Of a stretch of 64,000 nt of DNA, positions 16,252 through 23,898 are shown piece by piece. The DNA comes from Scandinavium sp036495715 (GTDB taxonomy: Bacteria; Pseudomonadota; Gammaproteobacteria; Enterobacterales; Enterobacteriaceae). How positions within the stretch are numbered: the stretch's first letter is position 1; every line of letters starts with the position of its first letter. The position numbers and the translations under genes were made by a program. The notes beneath the pieces were generated by a model, which was given only the letters and a program-made list of their open reading frames with translations, did no database searches and was not told the DNA's origin. The DNA lies in contig DASXML010000040.1 in the NCBI GenBank assembly GCA_036495715.1, positions 14,913 to 78,912 of the forward strand, in the 5' to 3' direction.

Positions 16252-16744
16252 ACGTTGCAGTGTGGCCGCAGTGCTGGCGCTGGCAGCGCTGATGCCTGAC
16301 TTTCGTCTGCTACATACCTCGCCTGATGGTCTGGCACTGATTGCCGGCCTTGAGGGGTGCCTGTTGCGCCCCTACCAGTGCAGCGCGGGCGTGTGGACGT
16401 CAGGCATCGGCCACACTGCCGGGGTGACGCCGAAAGGCGATATTACCGAACGGCAGGCGGCGGCTAATCTGGTCGCCGACGTGCTGAATACCGAGCGTCG
16501 CCTCGCGGTCTGCGCCCCGGTCACTATGCCGCAGCCGGTTTATGACGCGCTGGTCAGCTTCTCTTTTAATGTCGGTACCGGTGCAGCCTGTCGCTCGACA
16601 CTGGTCTCGTTCCTCAATCGCCAGCAGTGGTGGCAGGCATGCGACCAGCTTACCCGATGGGTGTACGTCAACGGTGCGCGCAATACCGGCCTTGAAAACC
16701 GCCGCCAGCGTGAGCGTGCTTATTGTCTGCAGGGGGTGAAATGA
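16235..16744 (+). CDS. SAR endolysin (lysozyme, GH24), gene K equivalent
   Basis: This 169-residue muramidase cleaves the sugar backbone of peptidoglycan. The N-terminal weakly hydrophobic segment (about 8-21, CSVAAVLALAALMP) is a signal-arrest-release domain: Sec-exported, membrane tethered, then released. The catalytic triad is E40, C49 and T55 (E-8-C-5-T). Cysteines are at positions 8, 42 and 49. That matches the P1 Lyz layout, in which C44-C51 caging is relieved by C13 of the SAR domain. It overlaps the holin and LysB genes. Confidence 0.92.
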   Translation: MSSIVKRCSVAAVLALAALMPDFRLLHTSPDGLALIAGLEGCLLRPYQCSAGVWTSGIGHTAGVTPKGDITERQAAANLVADVLNTERRLAVCAPVTMPQPVYDALVSFSFNVGTGAACRSTLVSFLNRQQWWQACDQLTRWVYVNGARNTGLENRRQRERAYCLQGVK

Positions 16745-17166
16745 AGATGGTCGCGGTGTTGTGTGCGGTGCTGCTAATGCTGGCCGTTGCTGGCCTGCTG
16801 TGGTTGCGCCATGAGAACGGCAATCTGTCTCGATCCTTTGAGGCGGCAAATCGTGTTGCAGGCGAGCAGAAAACAACAATCGGCATGCTGAAAAATCAGC
16901 TCAGTGTTACCGACCAGCTCGCCCGACGTAATGAATCGGCGCAAGTGGCGCTGCGCGAACAGCTCGCAAAGGCCAGTGCAGAAGCCAGCCGCCGTGAACA
17001 GACGATAACGAGGTTACTCAATGAAAATGAAGCCTTTCGCCGCTGGTATAACGCTCCTTTGCCTGATGTTGTGCGTCGGCTGCACACCCGCCCCGCCTGC
17101 GCCAGCGCCGGTGATTGTGGTCAGCGGATGCCCGAGGGTGAGCCTTTGCCCGATGCCGGGAAGTGA
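16741..17166 (+). CDS. lysB: Inner-membrane spanin LysB
   Basis: A 141-residue i-spanin: one N-terminal transmembrane helix (about 2-22, MVAVLCAVLLMLAVAGLLWL) followed by a periplasmic coiled coil (about 25-110) rich in Leu/Glu/Ala heptads. It is needed for the last step of lysis, fusion of inner and outer membranes. The start overlaps the endolysin stop (ATGA). The o-spanin gene lysC is nested near its 3' end in another frame. Confidence 0.9.
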   Translation: MKMVAVLCAVLLMLAVAGLLWLRHENGNLSRSFEAANRVAGEQKTTIGMLKNQLSVTDQLARRNESAQVALREQLAKASAEASRREQTITRLLNENEAFRRWYNAPLPDVVRRLHTRPACASAGDCGQRMPEGEPLPDAGK

Positions 17167-17311
17167 CCCGAAAACCAATGGTGACCTGAGCGTGGATATA
17201 CGCCGCCTTGAGGGGGCGCTGACTGCTTGCGCGCTGCAGGTTGAAACCGTCAAACACTGTCAGGATGAACTCGATGCAGAAGCACAAAAGCCTGCGCAAA
17301 GCGCTGATTAG
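17021..17311 (+). CDS. lysC: Outer-membrane spanin lipoprotein LysC
   Basis: A 96-residue lipoprotein: signal peptide with lipobox LCVGC (cysteine 21) and a proline-rich mature start TPAPPAPAPV. It starts inside lysB in a different frame and runs past its stop, the embedded spanin arrangement of P2 Rz1-type genes. It pairs with LysB across the periplasm. Four further cysteines are present in the short mature part. Confidence 0.88.
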   Translation: MKMKPFAAGITLLCLMLCVGCTPAPPAPAPVIVVSGCPRVSLCPMPGSDPKTNGDLSVDIRRLEGALTACALQVETVKHCQDELDAEAQKPAQSAD

Positions 17312-17741
17312 CGCCGTACCTCAGCTAAAAACAAACCCCGATATGCTGCACCTTTTCGCAGATAACGGGCATATCGACTCCCGGCTCGCGGCGTCACTGT
17401 CATTTGAAAAAATCTACCTGCTCAATGTGGTGGTGACCGATTTTGTCGGCGACCTCGACCTGATTTTCGTGCCGGTGCAGGCGTGGCTGCGCGAGCATCA
17501 GCCAGATATCACCACCACCGACGACGGGCGCGAGAAGGGTTTCACCTGGCAGATTGACATCAATAACGATGATTCACTCGATATCAGTATCAGCCTGAGA
17601 CTCACCGAGCGCACGCTCGTCAAAGAGGTCGACGGCGCGCTGCATGTCAGCTATGCCCCGGAACCGCCTCCGCCAGTGCCGGTGACGCGCCCGGTTGAGC
17701 TTTACGTTAACGGCGAGCTGGTGAGTCAGTGGGATGAGTGA
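17274..17741 (+). CDS. R: Tail completion protein gpR
   Basis: This 155-residue protein equals P2 gpR in length when started at ATG 17274 (MQKHKSLRKALI). It acts at the head-proximal end of the tail together with gpS. Conserved stretches are LAASLSFEKIYLLNVVVTDF and the C-terminal VELYVNGELVSQWDE. The longer open frame upstream overlaps lysC. S starts 8 bases before its stop. Confidence 0.92.
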   Translation: MQKHKSLRKALISAVPQLKTNPDMLHLFADNGHIDSRLAASLSFEKIYLLNVVVTDFVGDLDLIFVPVQAWLREHQPDITTTDDGREKGFTWQIDINNDDSLDISISLRLTERTLVKEVDGALHVSYAPEPPPPVPVTRPVELYVNGELVSQWDE

Positions 17742-18183
17742 GTTAACCGCACTGCAGGAGCGCCTCGCCGGTCTGATTGCCAGCCTGTCACCGGCGGCGC
17801 GTCGGCAAATGGCAGCAGACATTGCAAAAAAGCTGCGTACCAGTCAGCAAAAGCGCATTAAGCGCCAGCAGGCACCGGATGGCAAGCCGTATGCCGCCCG
17901 AAAGCGTCAGCCTGTGCGAAGCAAGAAGGGCCGCATTAAGCGCGAAATGTTCGCCAAACTGCGCACCAATCGCTTTATGAAAGCCAAAGGCGGCGACAGT
18001 GCGGCGGTGGTGGAATTTACCGGCAAGGTGCAGCGCATGACGCGGGTGCATCAGTTCGGCCTTAAAGACCGACCAAACCGCAACAGCCGGGATGTGCAGT
18101 ACGAGGCGCGTCAGTTGCTCGGTTTCACACGTGACGATGAGCAGATGGTTGAACAGTTAATTATTTGCTGGTTGAGTGAATAA
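17734..18183 (+). CDS. S: Tail completion protein gpS
   Basis: This 149-residue virion morphogenesis protein completes the tail terminus. The basic segment KKLRTSQQKRIKRQQAPDGK and a RMTRVHQFGLKDRP block are typical of gpS. It overlaps R by 8 bases. It ends only 5 bases from the stop of the oppositely oriented accessory gene at 18189, with no terminator between. Confidence 0.92.
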   Translation: MSELTALQERLAGLIASLSPAARRQMAADIAKKLRTSQQKRIKRQQAPDGKPYAARKRQPVRSKKGRIKREMFAKLRTNRFMKAKGGDSAAVVEFTGKVQRMTRVHQFGLKDRPNRNSRDVQYEARQLLGFTRDDEQMVEQLIICWLSE

Positions 18184-18188
18184 TCACA

Positions 18189-19274
18189 TTAACTTGCCTT
18201 GGATAAAGCAGATTGACACTGTTCTAATTGTTCTTGGATAATAATTTGGCGTGCTAATAAGTTCATGCCTTTAATAATGGCAATTCTTTTAGTATTCATG
18301 GCATCCACTTCATTTATGCCGCTGGGCTTAAATTCGGGGGTTGTTAAATTATCTAGGTTTGAATCTAATGCCATAGTTGGTAGCATTGATTTTATTTTGT
18401 TGCCAATGTCTTTATTTATGTCATTTAACTCTTTTGGGTTGGAGTAAATGCATGCGGCACGATGGCGAGTACATATATCATCTATCTTTATGCATTTCCA
18501 ATTCGAGGTTTCTCTTGTCCCTGTAAATCCATTGGTTAAGTCTCCTGAGATGTTGATTGTGACAACTCGATGGCATTCATCATCGCCTTCTATTCGCTCT
18601 ATTTTTAATGGCATTTTTTCGAGTTCAACTCTTGCGTTAAGTAAGTCTTCTTGTGATTTTTTTACTATAGATGTAATGCTATATGGGTTTTTTAGATCCA
18701 GCCAGTTATCATATGCTCGTTTAAACACCTCTTTAACCTTGTTTAATCTAATGCGACTAACACCAATCGTCTGATTGAGCGCTAACACCATAGAGACACC
18801 AGTTCCATATGCAATATAAGCAGGGAGATCATACCGACCTAGTTCTAAAGCAGTTTGAGAAACCATGTTTTCGAGGTTAATGTAATCATTCTTGTTTGCA
18901 GAATTTAACTTTTCAGATGTTATTATTTCATACCTATCCTTTAGAGCACTCATTTTTATTATCGAGTTATCTCTAATGGCTTTAAATATTGACTCGTCTA
19001 TGTATATTTTTAGGCTTTGAATCTCATTGAATATATCTGCTTGATTTTTAATTATAGCGTCAAGTTTAGTGTTTATTTCTTTTAGTAGCTCTTCCTTTCT
19101 CTTATCAGACAAAATGCCAGAAATTCCGCTTATAATGCTAACGATTGCTGCTCCCGCAGCAAGGACAGTTAGCGTTACAGGTTCGGCGCGGACTTTAAAT
19201 GAAAGTGTAGGGAATGCCGATGCTGCAGCGAAGCCAATGATTAGTTGCCGCCTTGATAAGGATAATAAACTCAT
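18189..19274 (-). CDS. Unknown protein with predicted Tat signal, accessory gene between S and V
   Basis: I do not recognise a family. The 361-residue product starts MSLLSLSRRQLIIGF, a twin-arginine motif followed by a hydrophobic stretch and an AxA-like site (VRA-E, about residue 30). A second hydrophobic segment follows at once (about 33-55, LTVLAAGAAIVSIISGISGIL). Then comes a long charged helical region (about 57-125) and a domain with five cysteines in the C-terminal third. AAGAGG precedes ATG 19274. The gene is AT-rich, reads against the late genes and fills the Z/fun slot of P2, a known accessory hotspot. An envelope-acting exclusion or membrane-active protein is possible, but this is inference. 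Confidence 0.75.
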   Translation of the reverse strand: MSLLSLSRRQLIIGFAAASAFPTLSFKVRAEPVTLTVLAAGAAIVSIISGISGILSDKRKEELLKEINTKLDAIIKNQADIFNEIQSLKIYIDESIFKAIRDNSIIKMSALKDRYEIITSEKLNSANKNDYINLENMVSQTALELGRYDLPAYIAYGTGVSMVLALNQTIGVSRIRLNKVKEVFKRAYDNWLDLKNPYSITSIVKKSQEDLLNARVELEKMPLKIERIEGDDECHRVVTINISGDLTNGFTGTRETSNWKCIKIDDICTRHRAACIYSNPKELNDINKDIGNKIKSMLPTMALDSNLDNLTTPEFKPSGINEVDAMNTKRIAIIKGMNLLARQIIIQEQLEQCQSALSKAS

Positions 19275-19665
19275 ACTAACCTCTTAGATTTTCTGTGTGG
19301 AGTATAAAAAGTCAATTGTTTATATCTTCATGTTTTTTTAAGTATGCTTTTGGCTTTTTTTTGCATGCAGTTGTGAGTTTGTCAAAACTAACTTAATAAT
19401 TAGAGTAGGTGAGGGTGTTGTAAATATCAAAGTGCAACATGGGGATTTTTTTATGAATCTCCAATCATCCTCGTAGATGCAAAACGATGTAATAATTTTT
19501 CTCTCTCATTCTGCGCCTTAATGTAAGATTGATTGTTTATAATTCAAAGTGATAGCGTTCCCTCTTTAAATCAGCTCGACACCCATTTCGTTTATATGAC
19601 TGTGTGATGCATAGCAGAGTATGCGCACATTGAACAGAAATGCTCGGATGAGCATTCTAAACGCT
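19275..19665 (+). promoter_or_regulatory. Late promoter region PV with Ogr-activator site at 19416-19439
   Basis: No gene is seen in this stretch. TGTTGT-N12-GCAACA (19416-19439) differs at one base from the P2-family late activator site TGTTGT-N12-ACAACA. A TAGATG -10 candidate lies at 19474-19479, placing the site centre nearly 60 bp upstream of the start, close to the usual -55. It would drive V through G. A leader of about 180 bases precedes V. The reverse strand next to 19274 is AT-rich with TTGACT and TATACT and probably holds the promoter of the accessory gene. Confidence 0.75.
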
Positions 19666-20301
19666 ATGAATACTTTAAATACTATCCAAGAACTGGCTCG
19701 CGCCATTCGCAACCTCATCCGTTCAGGCGTGGTGACGGAAGTTGATGCGGTGCAGGGGCTTTGCCGCGTACAAAGCGGAGGGATCCAGACTACATGGCTG
19801 AACTGGCTAACCACTCGCGCCGGTCGTTCGCGGACGTGGTGGGCTCCCTCGGAAGGTGAGCAGGTGCTGCTGCTGGCGATTGGTGGCGAGCTCGATACCG
19901 CTTTCGTACTGCCGGGCATTTTCTCCGACGATAACCCCGCACCGTCTGCCTCGGCGGATGCATGGCATGTGGCTTTTCCTGATGGTGCAGTCATTGAATA
20001 CGAACCCGAGACCAGTGCGCTGACGGTCAGCGGCATCAAAACCGCCGACGTAACGGCATCGGAATCGATCACGGCGACCGTGCCGCTGGTACTGGTGAAA
20101 GCCTCGACCCGTATCACCCTCGACACCCCGGAGGTCGTCTGCACCAACAAACTGATAACGGCGACGCTTGAGGTGCAGAAAGGCGGGAAGATGAGCGGAA
20201 ACATTGAGCACAGCGGCGGGTCACTGTCATCAAATGGCAAGGTGCTTCACCTGCATCAGCACCCCGGCGACAGTGGCGGGAAAACAGGAGCACCGTTATG
20301 A
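19666..20301 (+). CDS. V: Baseplate spike protein gpV
   Basis: ATG 19666 (MNTLNTIQELARAI) gives 211 residues, as in P2 gpV. The trimeric spike pierces the outer membrane. Blocks GRSRTWWAPSEGEQVLLLA and FPDGAVIEYEPETSALTVSG form the OB-fold and start of the beta-helix; the end HLHQHPGDSGG carries the HxH motif that holds an iron at the spike tip. An upstream in-frame start at 19621 is rejected on homology. Confidence 0.94.
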   Translation: MNTLNTIQELARAIRNLIRSGVVTEVDAVQGLCRVQSGGIQTTWLNWLTTRAGRSRTWWAPSEGEQVLLLAIGGELDTAFVLPGIFSDDNPAPSASADAWHVAFPDGAVIEYEPETSALTVSGIKTADVTASESITATVPLVLVKASTRITLDTPEVVCTNKLITATLEVQKGGKMSGNIEHSGGSLSSNGKVLHLHQHPGDSGGKTGAPL

Positions 20302-20645
20302 CCGTTCGCTATCAGGGGATGAACTGCAATACCGGGCAGAGCATTAGCGACATTGAGCACATCAGTCAGAGCATGCGCGACATTCTTCTGACGCCGTTCG
20401 GCTCGCGGGTGATGCGTCGCACCTATGGCTCGCTTCTGTCTGCGCTGATTGATATGCCGCAAAACCCCGCGCTCAGGCTGCAAATCATGGTGGCGTGTTA
20501 TAGCGCGCTGCAAACGTGGGAGCCTCGCATCAGGCTTACATCCATCAGCTTTGAGACCGGCGACGCTGGTGAAATGGTTGTCGATATTACCGGGGGGCGC
20601 ACTGATACCGGTGAGCCTGTTTCTGTCACTGTTTCACTGAGTTAA
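20298..20645 (+). CDS. W: Baseplate wedge protein gpW
   Basis: This 115-residue protein is the gp25-like (T4) baseplate wedge component. MRDILLTPFGSRVMRRTYGS is the typical gpW core. The start overlaps the V stop (ATGA). It works with J and I in the tail baseplate. Confidence 0.94.
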   Translation: MTVRYQGMNCNTGQSISDIEHISQSMRDILLTPFGSRVMRRTYGSLLSALIDMPQNPALRLQIMVACYSALQTWEPRIRLTSISFETGDAGEMVVDITGGRTDTGEPVSVTVSLS

Positions 20646-20651
20646 ATCACT

Positions 20652-21560
20652 ATGGCAACTGTTGACCTGAGTCAGTTACCCGTTCCCGATGTGGTGGAGG
20701 AACTCGACTATGAAACGATTCTTGCAGAGCGCATTGCGACGCTGATTTCACTTTATCCCGAAGACCAGCAGGAGGCCGTCGCCCGCGCGCTTGCGCTGGA
20801 ATCGGATCCGATTGTGAAGCTACTGCAGGAAAACGCGTACCGGGAAGTTATCTGGCGTCAGCGTGTGAACGAAGCCGCGCAGGCGGTGACGCTCGCCTAT
20901 TCTGGCGGTAATGACCTCGACGTCGTGGCCGGGAACAACAATACCGAGCGCCTGACCATCACCCCGGAAGATGACACCACCATTCCGCCGACGCCTGCCG
21001 TGATGGAGTCTGATGCTGACCTGCGACTACGCTCGCAACAGGCATTTGAAGGGCTGAGCGTGGCGGGGCCGGTCGGGGCGTATGAATATCACGGTCGCAG
21101 CGCCGACGGGCGTGTCGCCGACGTCTCGGTCGAAAGCCCGACGCCAGCCTGCGTGACCATTTCCGTGTTATCCCGCGAGGACGACGGCACCGCCAGTGCT
21201 GATTTACTGGCAATCGTTGAAAAAGCGCTGAATGCCGAAGACGTGCGTCCGGTAGGTGACCGGGTGACCGTCCAGACCGCAGAAATTGTGCCGTACCAGA
21301 TTGACGCGACACTCTACGTTTACCCCGGCCCCGAATCCGAGCCCATCAGGCAGGCGTCAGAGCAAAAGCTGCAGAGCTACATCAGTGCGCAGCATCGCCT
21401 CGGGCGTGATATTCGCCTGTCTGCTATTTATGCCGCGCTGCATGTGGAAGGGGTGCAGCGTGTCGAACTGGCAGCACCGCAGGCCGACATTGTGCTGAGT
21501 AAATCGCAGGCGTCGAACTGCACCGAATACCAGATAACTATCGGGGGTTCGGATGAGTGA
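20652..21560 (+). CDS. J: Baseplate assembly protein gpJ
   Basis: This 302-residue protein is related to T4 gp6 and forms the outer wedge ring. LPVPDVVEELDYETILAER at the start and the later RSADGRVADVSVESPTPACV are typical. The length matches P2 gpJ. It overlaps I by 8 bases. Confidence 0.94.
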   Translation: MATVDLSQLPVPDVVEELDYETILAERIATLISLYPEDQQEAVARALALESDPIVKLLQENAYREVIWRQRVNEAAQAVTLAYSGGNDLDVVAGNNNTERLTITPEDDTTIPPTPAVMESDADLRLRSQQAFEGLSVAGPVGAYEYHGRSADGRVADVSVESPTPACVTISVLSREDDGTASADLLAIVEKALNAEDVRPVGDRVTVQTAEIVPYQIDATLYVYPGPESEPIRQASEQKLQSYISAQHRLGRDIRLSAIYAALHVEGVQRVELAAPQADIVLSKSQASNCTEYQITIGGSDE

Positions 21561-22161
21561 CCGGCTGTTACCCGTTGGCTCATCACCGCTGGAAGTTGCC
21601 GCCGCTGCCGCTCTCGCTGAGATTGAGCGCGTGCCGGTGCCGCTGCGCACCTTGTGGAACTGGCGAACCTGCCCGGTAAATCTGCTGCCGTATCTGGCGT
21701 GGGCGCTGTCGGTCGACCGCTGGGATGAGAACTGGCCCGAAGCAACAAAACGCAGTGTCTGCGCGTCCTCGTTTTTCGTCCATCAGCACAAAGGCACCAT
21801 CAGCGCCTTGCGTCGGGTGGTTGAGCCGCTCGGCTTTCTGATTGAGGTGCGTGAGTGGTGGCAGCTCAACGAGGAGCCAGGCACATTCCGCCTCGTTGTC
21901 GGCGTGCTCGACAGTGGCATCACGGACGAAATGTATCAGGAGCTTGAACGCCTGATTGACGATGCCAAACCGGCAAGCCGCCACCTGACGGGGCTGGCTA
22001 TCAGCCTGAGTGCGACCGGCGAGTTTTATGTCGGTTCGGCCTGCTACCACGGTGACGCGCTGACCGTCTACCCCTACACCCCCGAGGAAATTGTCGTCGG
22101 GGGTGAATATTACCCGGCCTCGGCCATTCATTTGATTGATAACCTGAGAGTGAACGCATGA
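21553..22161 (+). CDS. I: Tail protein gpI
   Basis: This 202-residue baseplate protein links the wedge to the tail fibres. NLLPYLAWALSVDRWDENWP is the diagnostic block of the family. It overlaps H (ATGA) and is co-transcribed from PV. Confidence 0.93.
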   Translation: MSDRLLPVGSSPLEVAAAAALAEIERVPVPLRTLWNWRTCPVNLLPYLAWALSVDRWDENWPEATKRSVCASSFFVHQHKGTISALRRVVEPLGFLIEVREWWQLNEEPGTFRLVVGVLDSGITDEMYQELERLIDDAKPASRHLTGLAISLSATGEFYVGSACYHGDALTVYPYTPEEIVVGGEYYPASAIHLIDNLRVNA

Positions 22162-23171
22162 CGAAATTTTATGCCATTCTGACCAATCAGGGCGCGGCAA
22201 GGCTGGCAAATGCGGCTGCGCTCGGCACTAAGCTCAACCTGACGCAAATGGCGGTCGGTGATGCGAATGGTGTGCTGCCTACCCCTGACCCGGCGCAGAC
22301 GAAGCTCATTAACCAGAAGCGTATCGCACCGCTGAACATGCTGAGCGTTGACCCGGCCAACACCAGTCAGATTATTGCGGAACAGATTATTCCCGAGAAT
22401 GAGGGCGGTTTCTGGATCCGCGAAATCGGTCTCTACGACGACGACGGCATTCTGATTGCCGTGGCGAACTGCCCGGAAACCTACAAACCGCAACTGCAGG
22501 AGGGAAGCGGGCGCACTCAGACTATTCGCATGATTTTAATTGTGTCGAGTACAGCAGCTATCACCCTGAAAATTGACCCGTCAGTCGTGCTGGCAACGCG
22601 TCAGTATGTCGATGACAAGGTTATCGAGGTGAAAGCCTATGCCGATAGTTTGCTGGCCGTACACCTTGCCGCTGCAGACCCGCACCCGCAGTACCTCAAA
22701 GCGGCAGATATTGATAAATACGTCCCGGTCGGCTTTCCGCTGCCGTGGCCGCAGGCAGCGCCGCCCGATGGCTGGCTGAAATGCAACGGTGCGGCTTTCG
22801 ATAAGGCGAAATATCCAAAGCTGGCCGTCGCTTATCCGTCCGGAAACTTGCCTGATTTGCGCGGGGAGTTTCTGCGTGGGTGGGATGACGGGCGCGGTGT
22901 GGATTCCGGGCGTAGCCTGCTGTCGGCTCAGTCGGATGCTATTCAGAATATCGTCGGTACGCTCGGACGAACGCAGCTTTTCAAAGATACCGTTTATTCT
23001 GGCCCATTCCGTCAGGAGGGAATGATTTTATCTACAGGGCTGGCACCATCCGAGGGGAATACTGGGTATGGTGCACCTAACTGGTCATTTGATGCCTCTC
23101 GCGCGGTTCGAACGGCGGCTGAAACCCGTGTGCGCAACATTGCATTTAACTACGTCGTGAGGGCGGCATAA
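22158..23171 (+). CDS. H: Tail fibre protein gpH, short form
   Basis: This 337-residue protein is about half the length of P2 gpH. The N-terminal about 150 residues (MTKFYAILTNQGAARLANA ... GGFWIREIGLYDDDG) are the conserved baseplate-binding domain. HPQYLKAADIDKYVP and PDLRGEFLRGWDDGRGVD form the tail-collar region. The receptor-binding tip is at the C-terminus, ending with RNIAFNYVVRAA. The shaft is reduced. The tip is the likely determinant of host range. Confidence 0.92.
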   Translation: MTKFYAILTNQGAARLANAAALGTKLNLTQMAVGDANGVLPTPDPAQTKLINQKRIAPLNMLSVDPANTSQIIAEQIIPENEGGFWIREIGLYDDDGILIAVANCPETYKPQLQEGSGRTQTIRMILIVSSTAAITLKIDPSVVLATRQYVDDKVIEVKAYADSLLAVHLAAADPHPQYLKAADIDKYVPVGFPLPWPQAAPPDGWLKCNGAAFDKAKYPKLAVAYPSGNLPDLRGEFLRGWDDGRGVDSGRSLLSAQSDAIQNIVGTLGRTQLFKDTVYSGPFRQEGMILSTGLAPSEGNTGYGAPNWSFDASRAVRTAAETRVRNIAFNYVVRAA

Positions 23172-23767
23172 TGGCGAAAGCAACACTGAATAAAAACGGC
23201 ATTGCGACAAAAGCCGGTGATATGACGGTTTATAACTTTGACGGTGAAAACCGAGAATTTATTTCCTCAACAGTGGAGTTTATCTCCGTTGGTGTCGGCC
23301 TCCCTGCCAGCGCCTGCATTGACGCGCCACTCGATACGAAAGACGGTTTTGCCGTGTGTCGTACTGCCGGTCTTGATGGGTGGGAATACATCGAAGACCA
23401 TCGGGGCGAAACGGTCTATGACACCGAAACCGGTCAGATTGTCGCCATTAGCGCGCCGGGCGAATATGCTGACACTGTAACCACGATTGCCCCATCCACA
23501 CCTTATGACCGCTGGAACGGCGATGAATGGGTGACAGATAAGAGCGAGCAGCAGCAAGGCCAGATTCAGGAGGCAGACCAGAAAAAAGCCGCATTGCTGA
23601 GCGAGGCTAAAAATACCATCAGCCTGTGGCAGACCGAACTGCAGCTCGGCATCATCAGCGATGAGGATAAAGCCAGCCTGATAGCATGGATGCAATACAT
23701 TCAGGCACTGAAAGCGGTCGATACCTCAGTGGCTCCTGATATCAAGTGGCCGGTTAAACCGGAGTAA
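23171..23767 (+). CDS. G: Tail fibre assembly chaperone gpG
   Basis: This 198-residue chaperone belongs to the Tfa/Caudo_TAP family and pairs with the fibre tip of the preceding gene. The C-terminal region (NTISLWQTELQLGIISDEDKASL-like helix and WPVKPE end) is typical. The start overlaps the H stop (TAATG). A terminator follows at 23773. Confidence 0.9.
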   Translation: MAKATLNKNGIATKAGDMTVYNFDGENREFISSTVEFISVGVGLPASACIDAPLDTKDGFAVCRTAGLDGWEYIEDHRGETVYDTETGQIVAISAPGEYADTVTTIAPSTPYDRWNGDEWVTDKSEQQQGQIQEADQKKAALLSEAKNTISLWQTELQLGIISDEDKASLIAWMQYIQALKAVDTSVAPDIKWPVKPE

Positions 23768-23772
23768 TGCAC

Positions 23773-23796
23773 GGCGGGCTGATGCCCGTCTTTTTT
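23773..23796 (+). terminator. Rho-independent terminator after G
   Basis: GGCGGGC-TGAT-GCCCGTC with a run of six T residues directly follows the G stop. It separates the V-G transcript from the FI-FII sheath and tube genes. The promoter of the latter must lie in 23797-23898, where I see no full activator site. Confidence 0.85.
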
Positions 23797-23898
23797 ATGA
23801 TTTGTTTATGTGCCATTCGCTACCCATCGCCGACAAATAGCCCCTCACCAGACCAGCCAGGACAATAACACTCGCCCACTAACCACGGAGTTAACCGG

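Noticed and set aside
19566..20240. Open frame of 224 codons opposite V
   Set aside because: Low-complexity Ser/Val/Thr shadow of the V gene with no family likeness.
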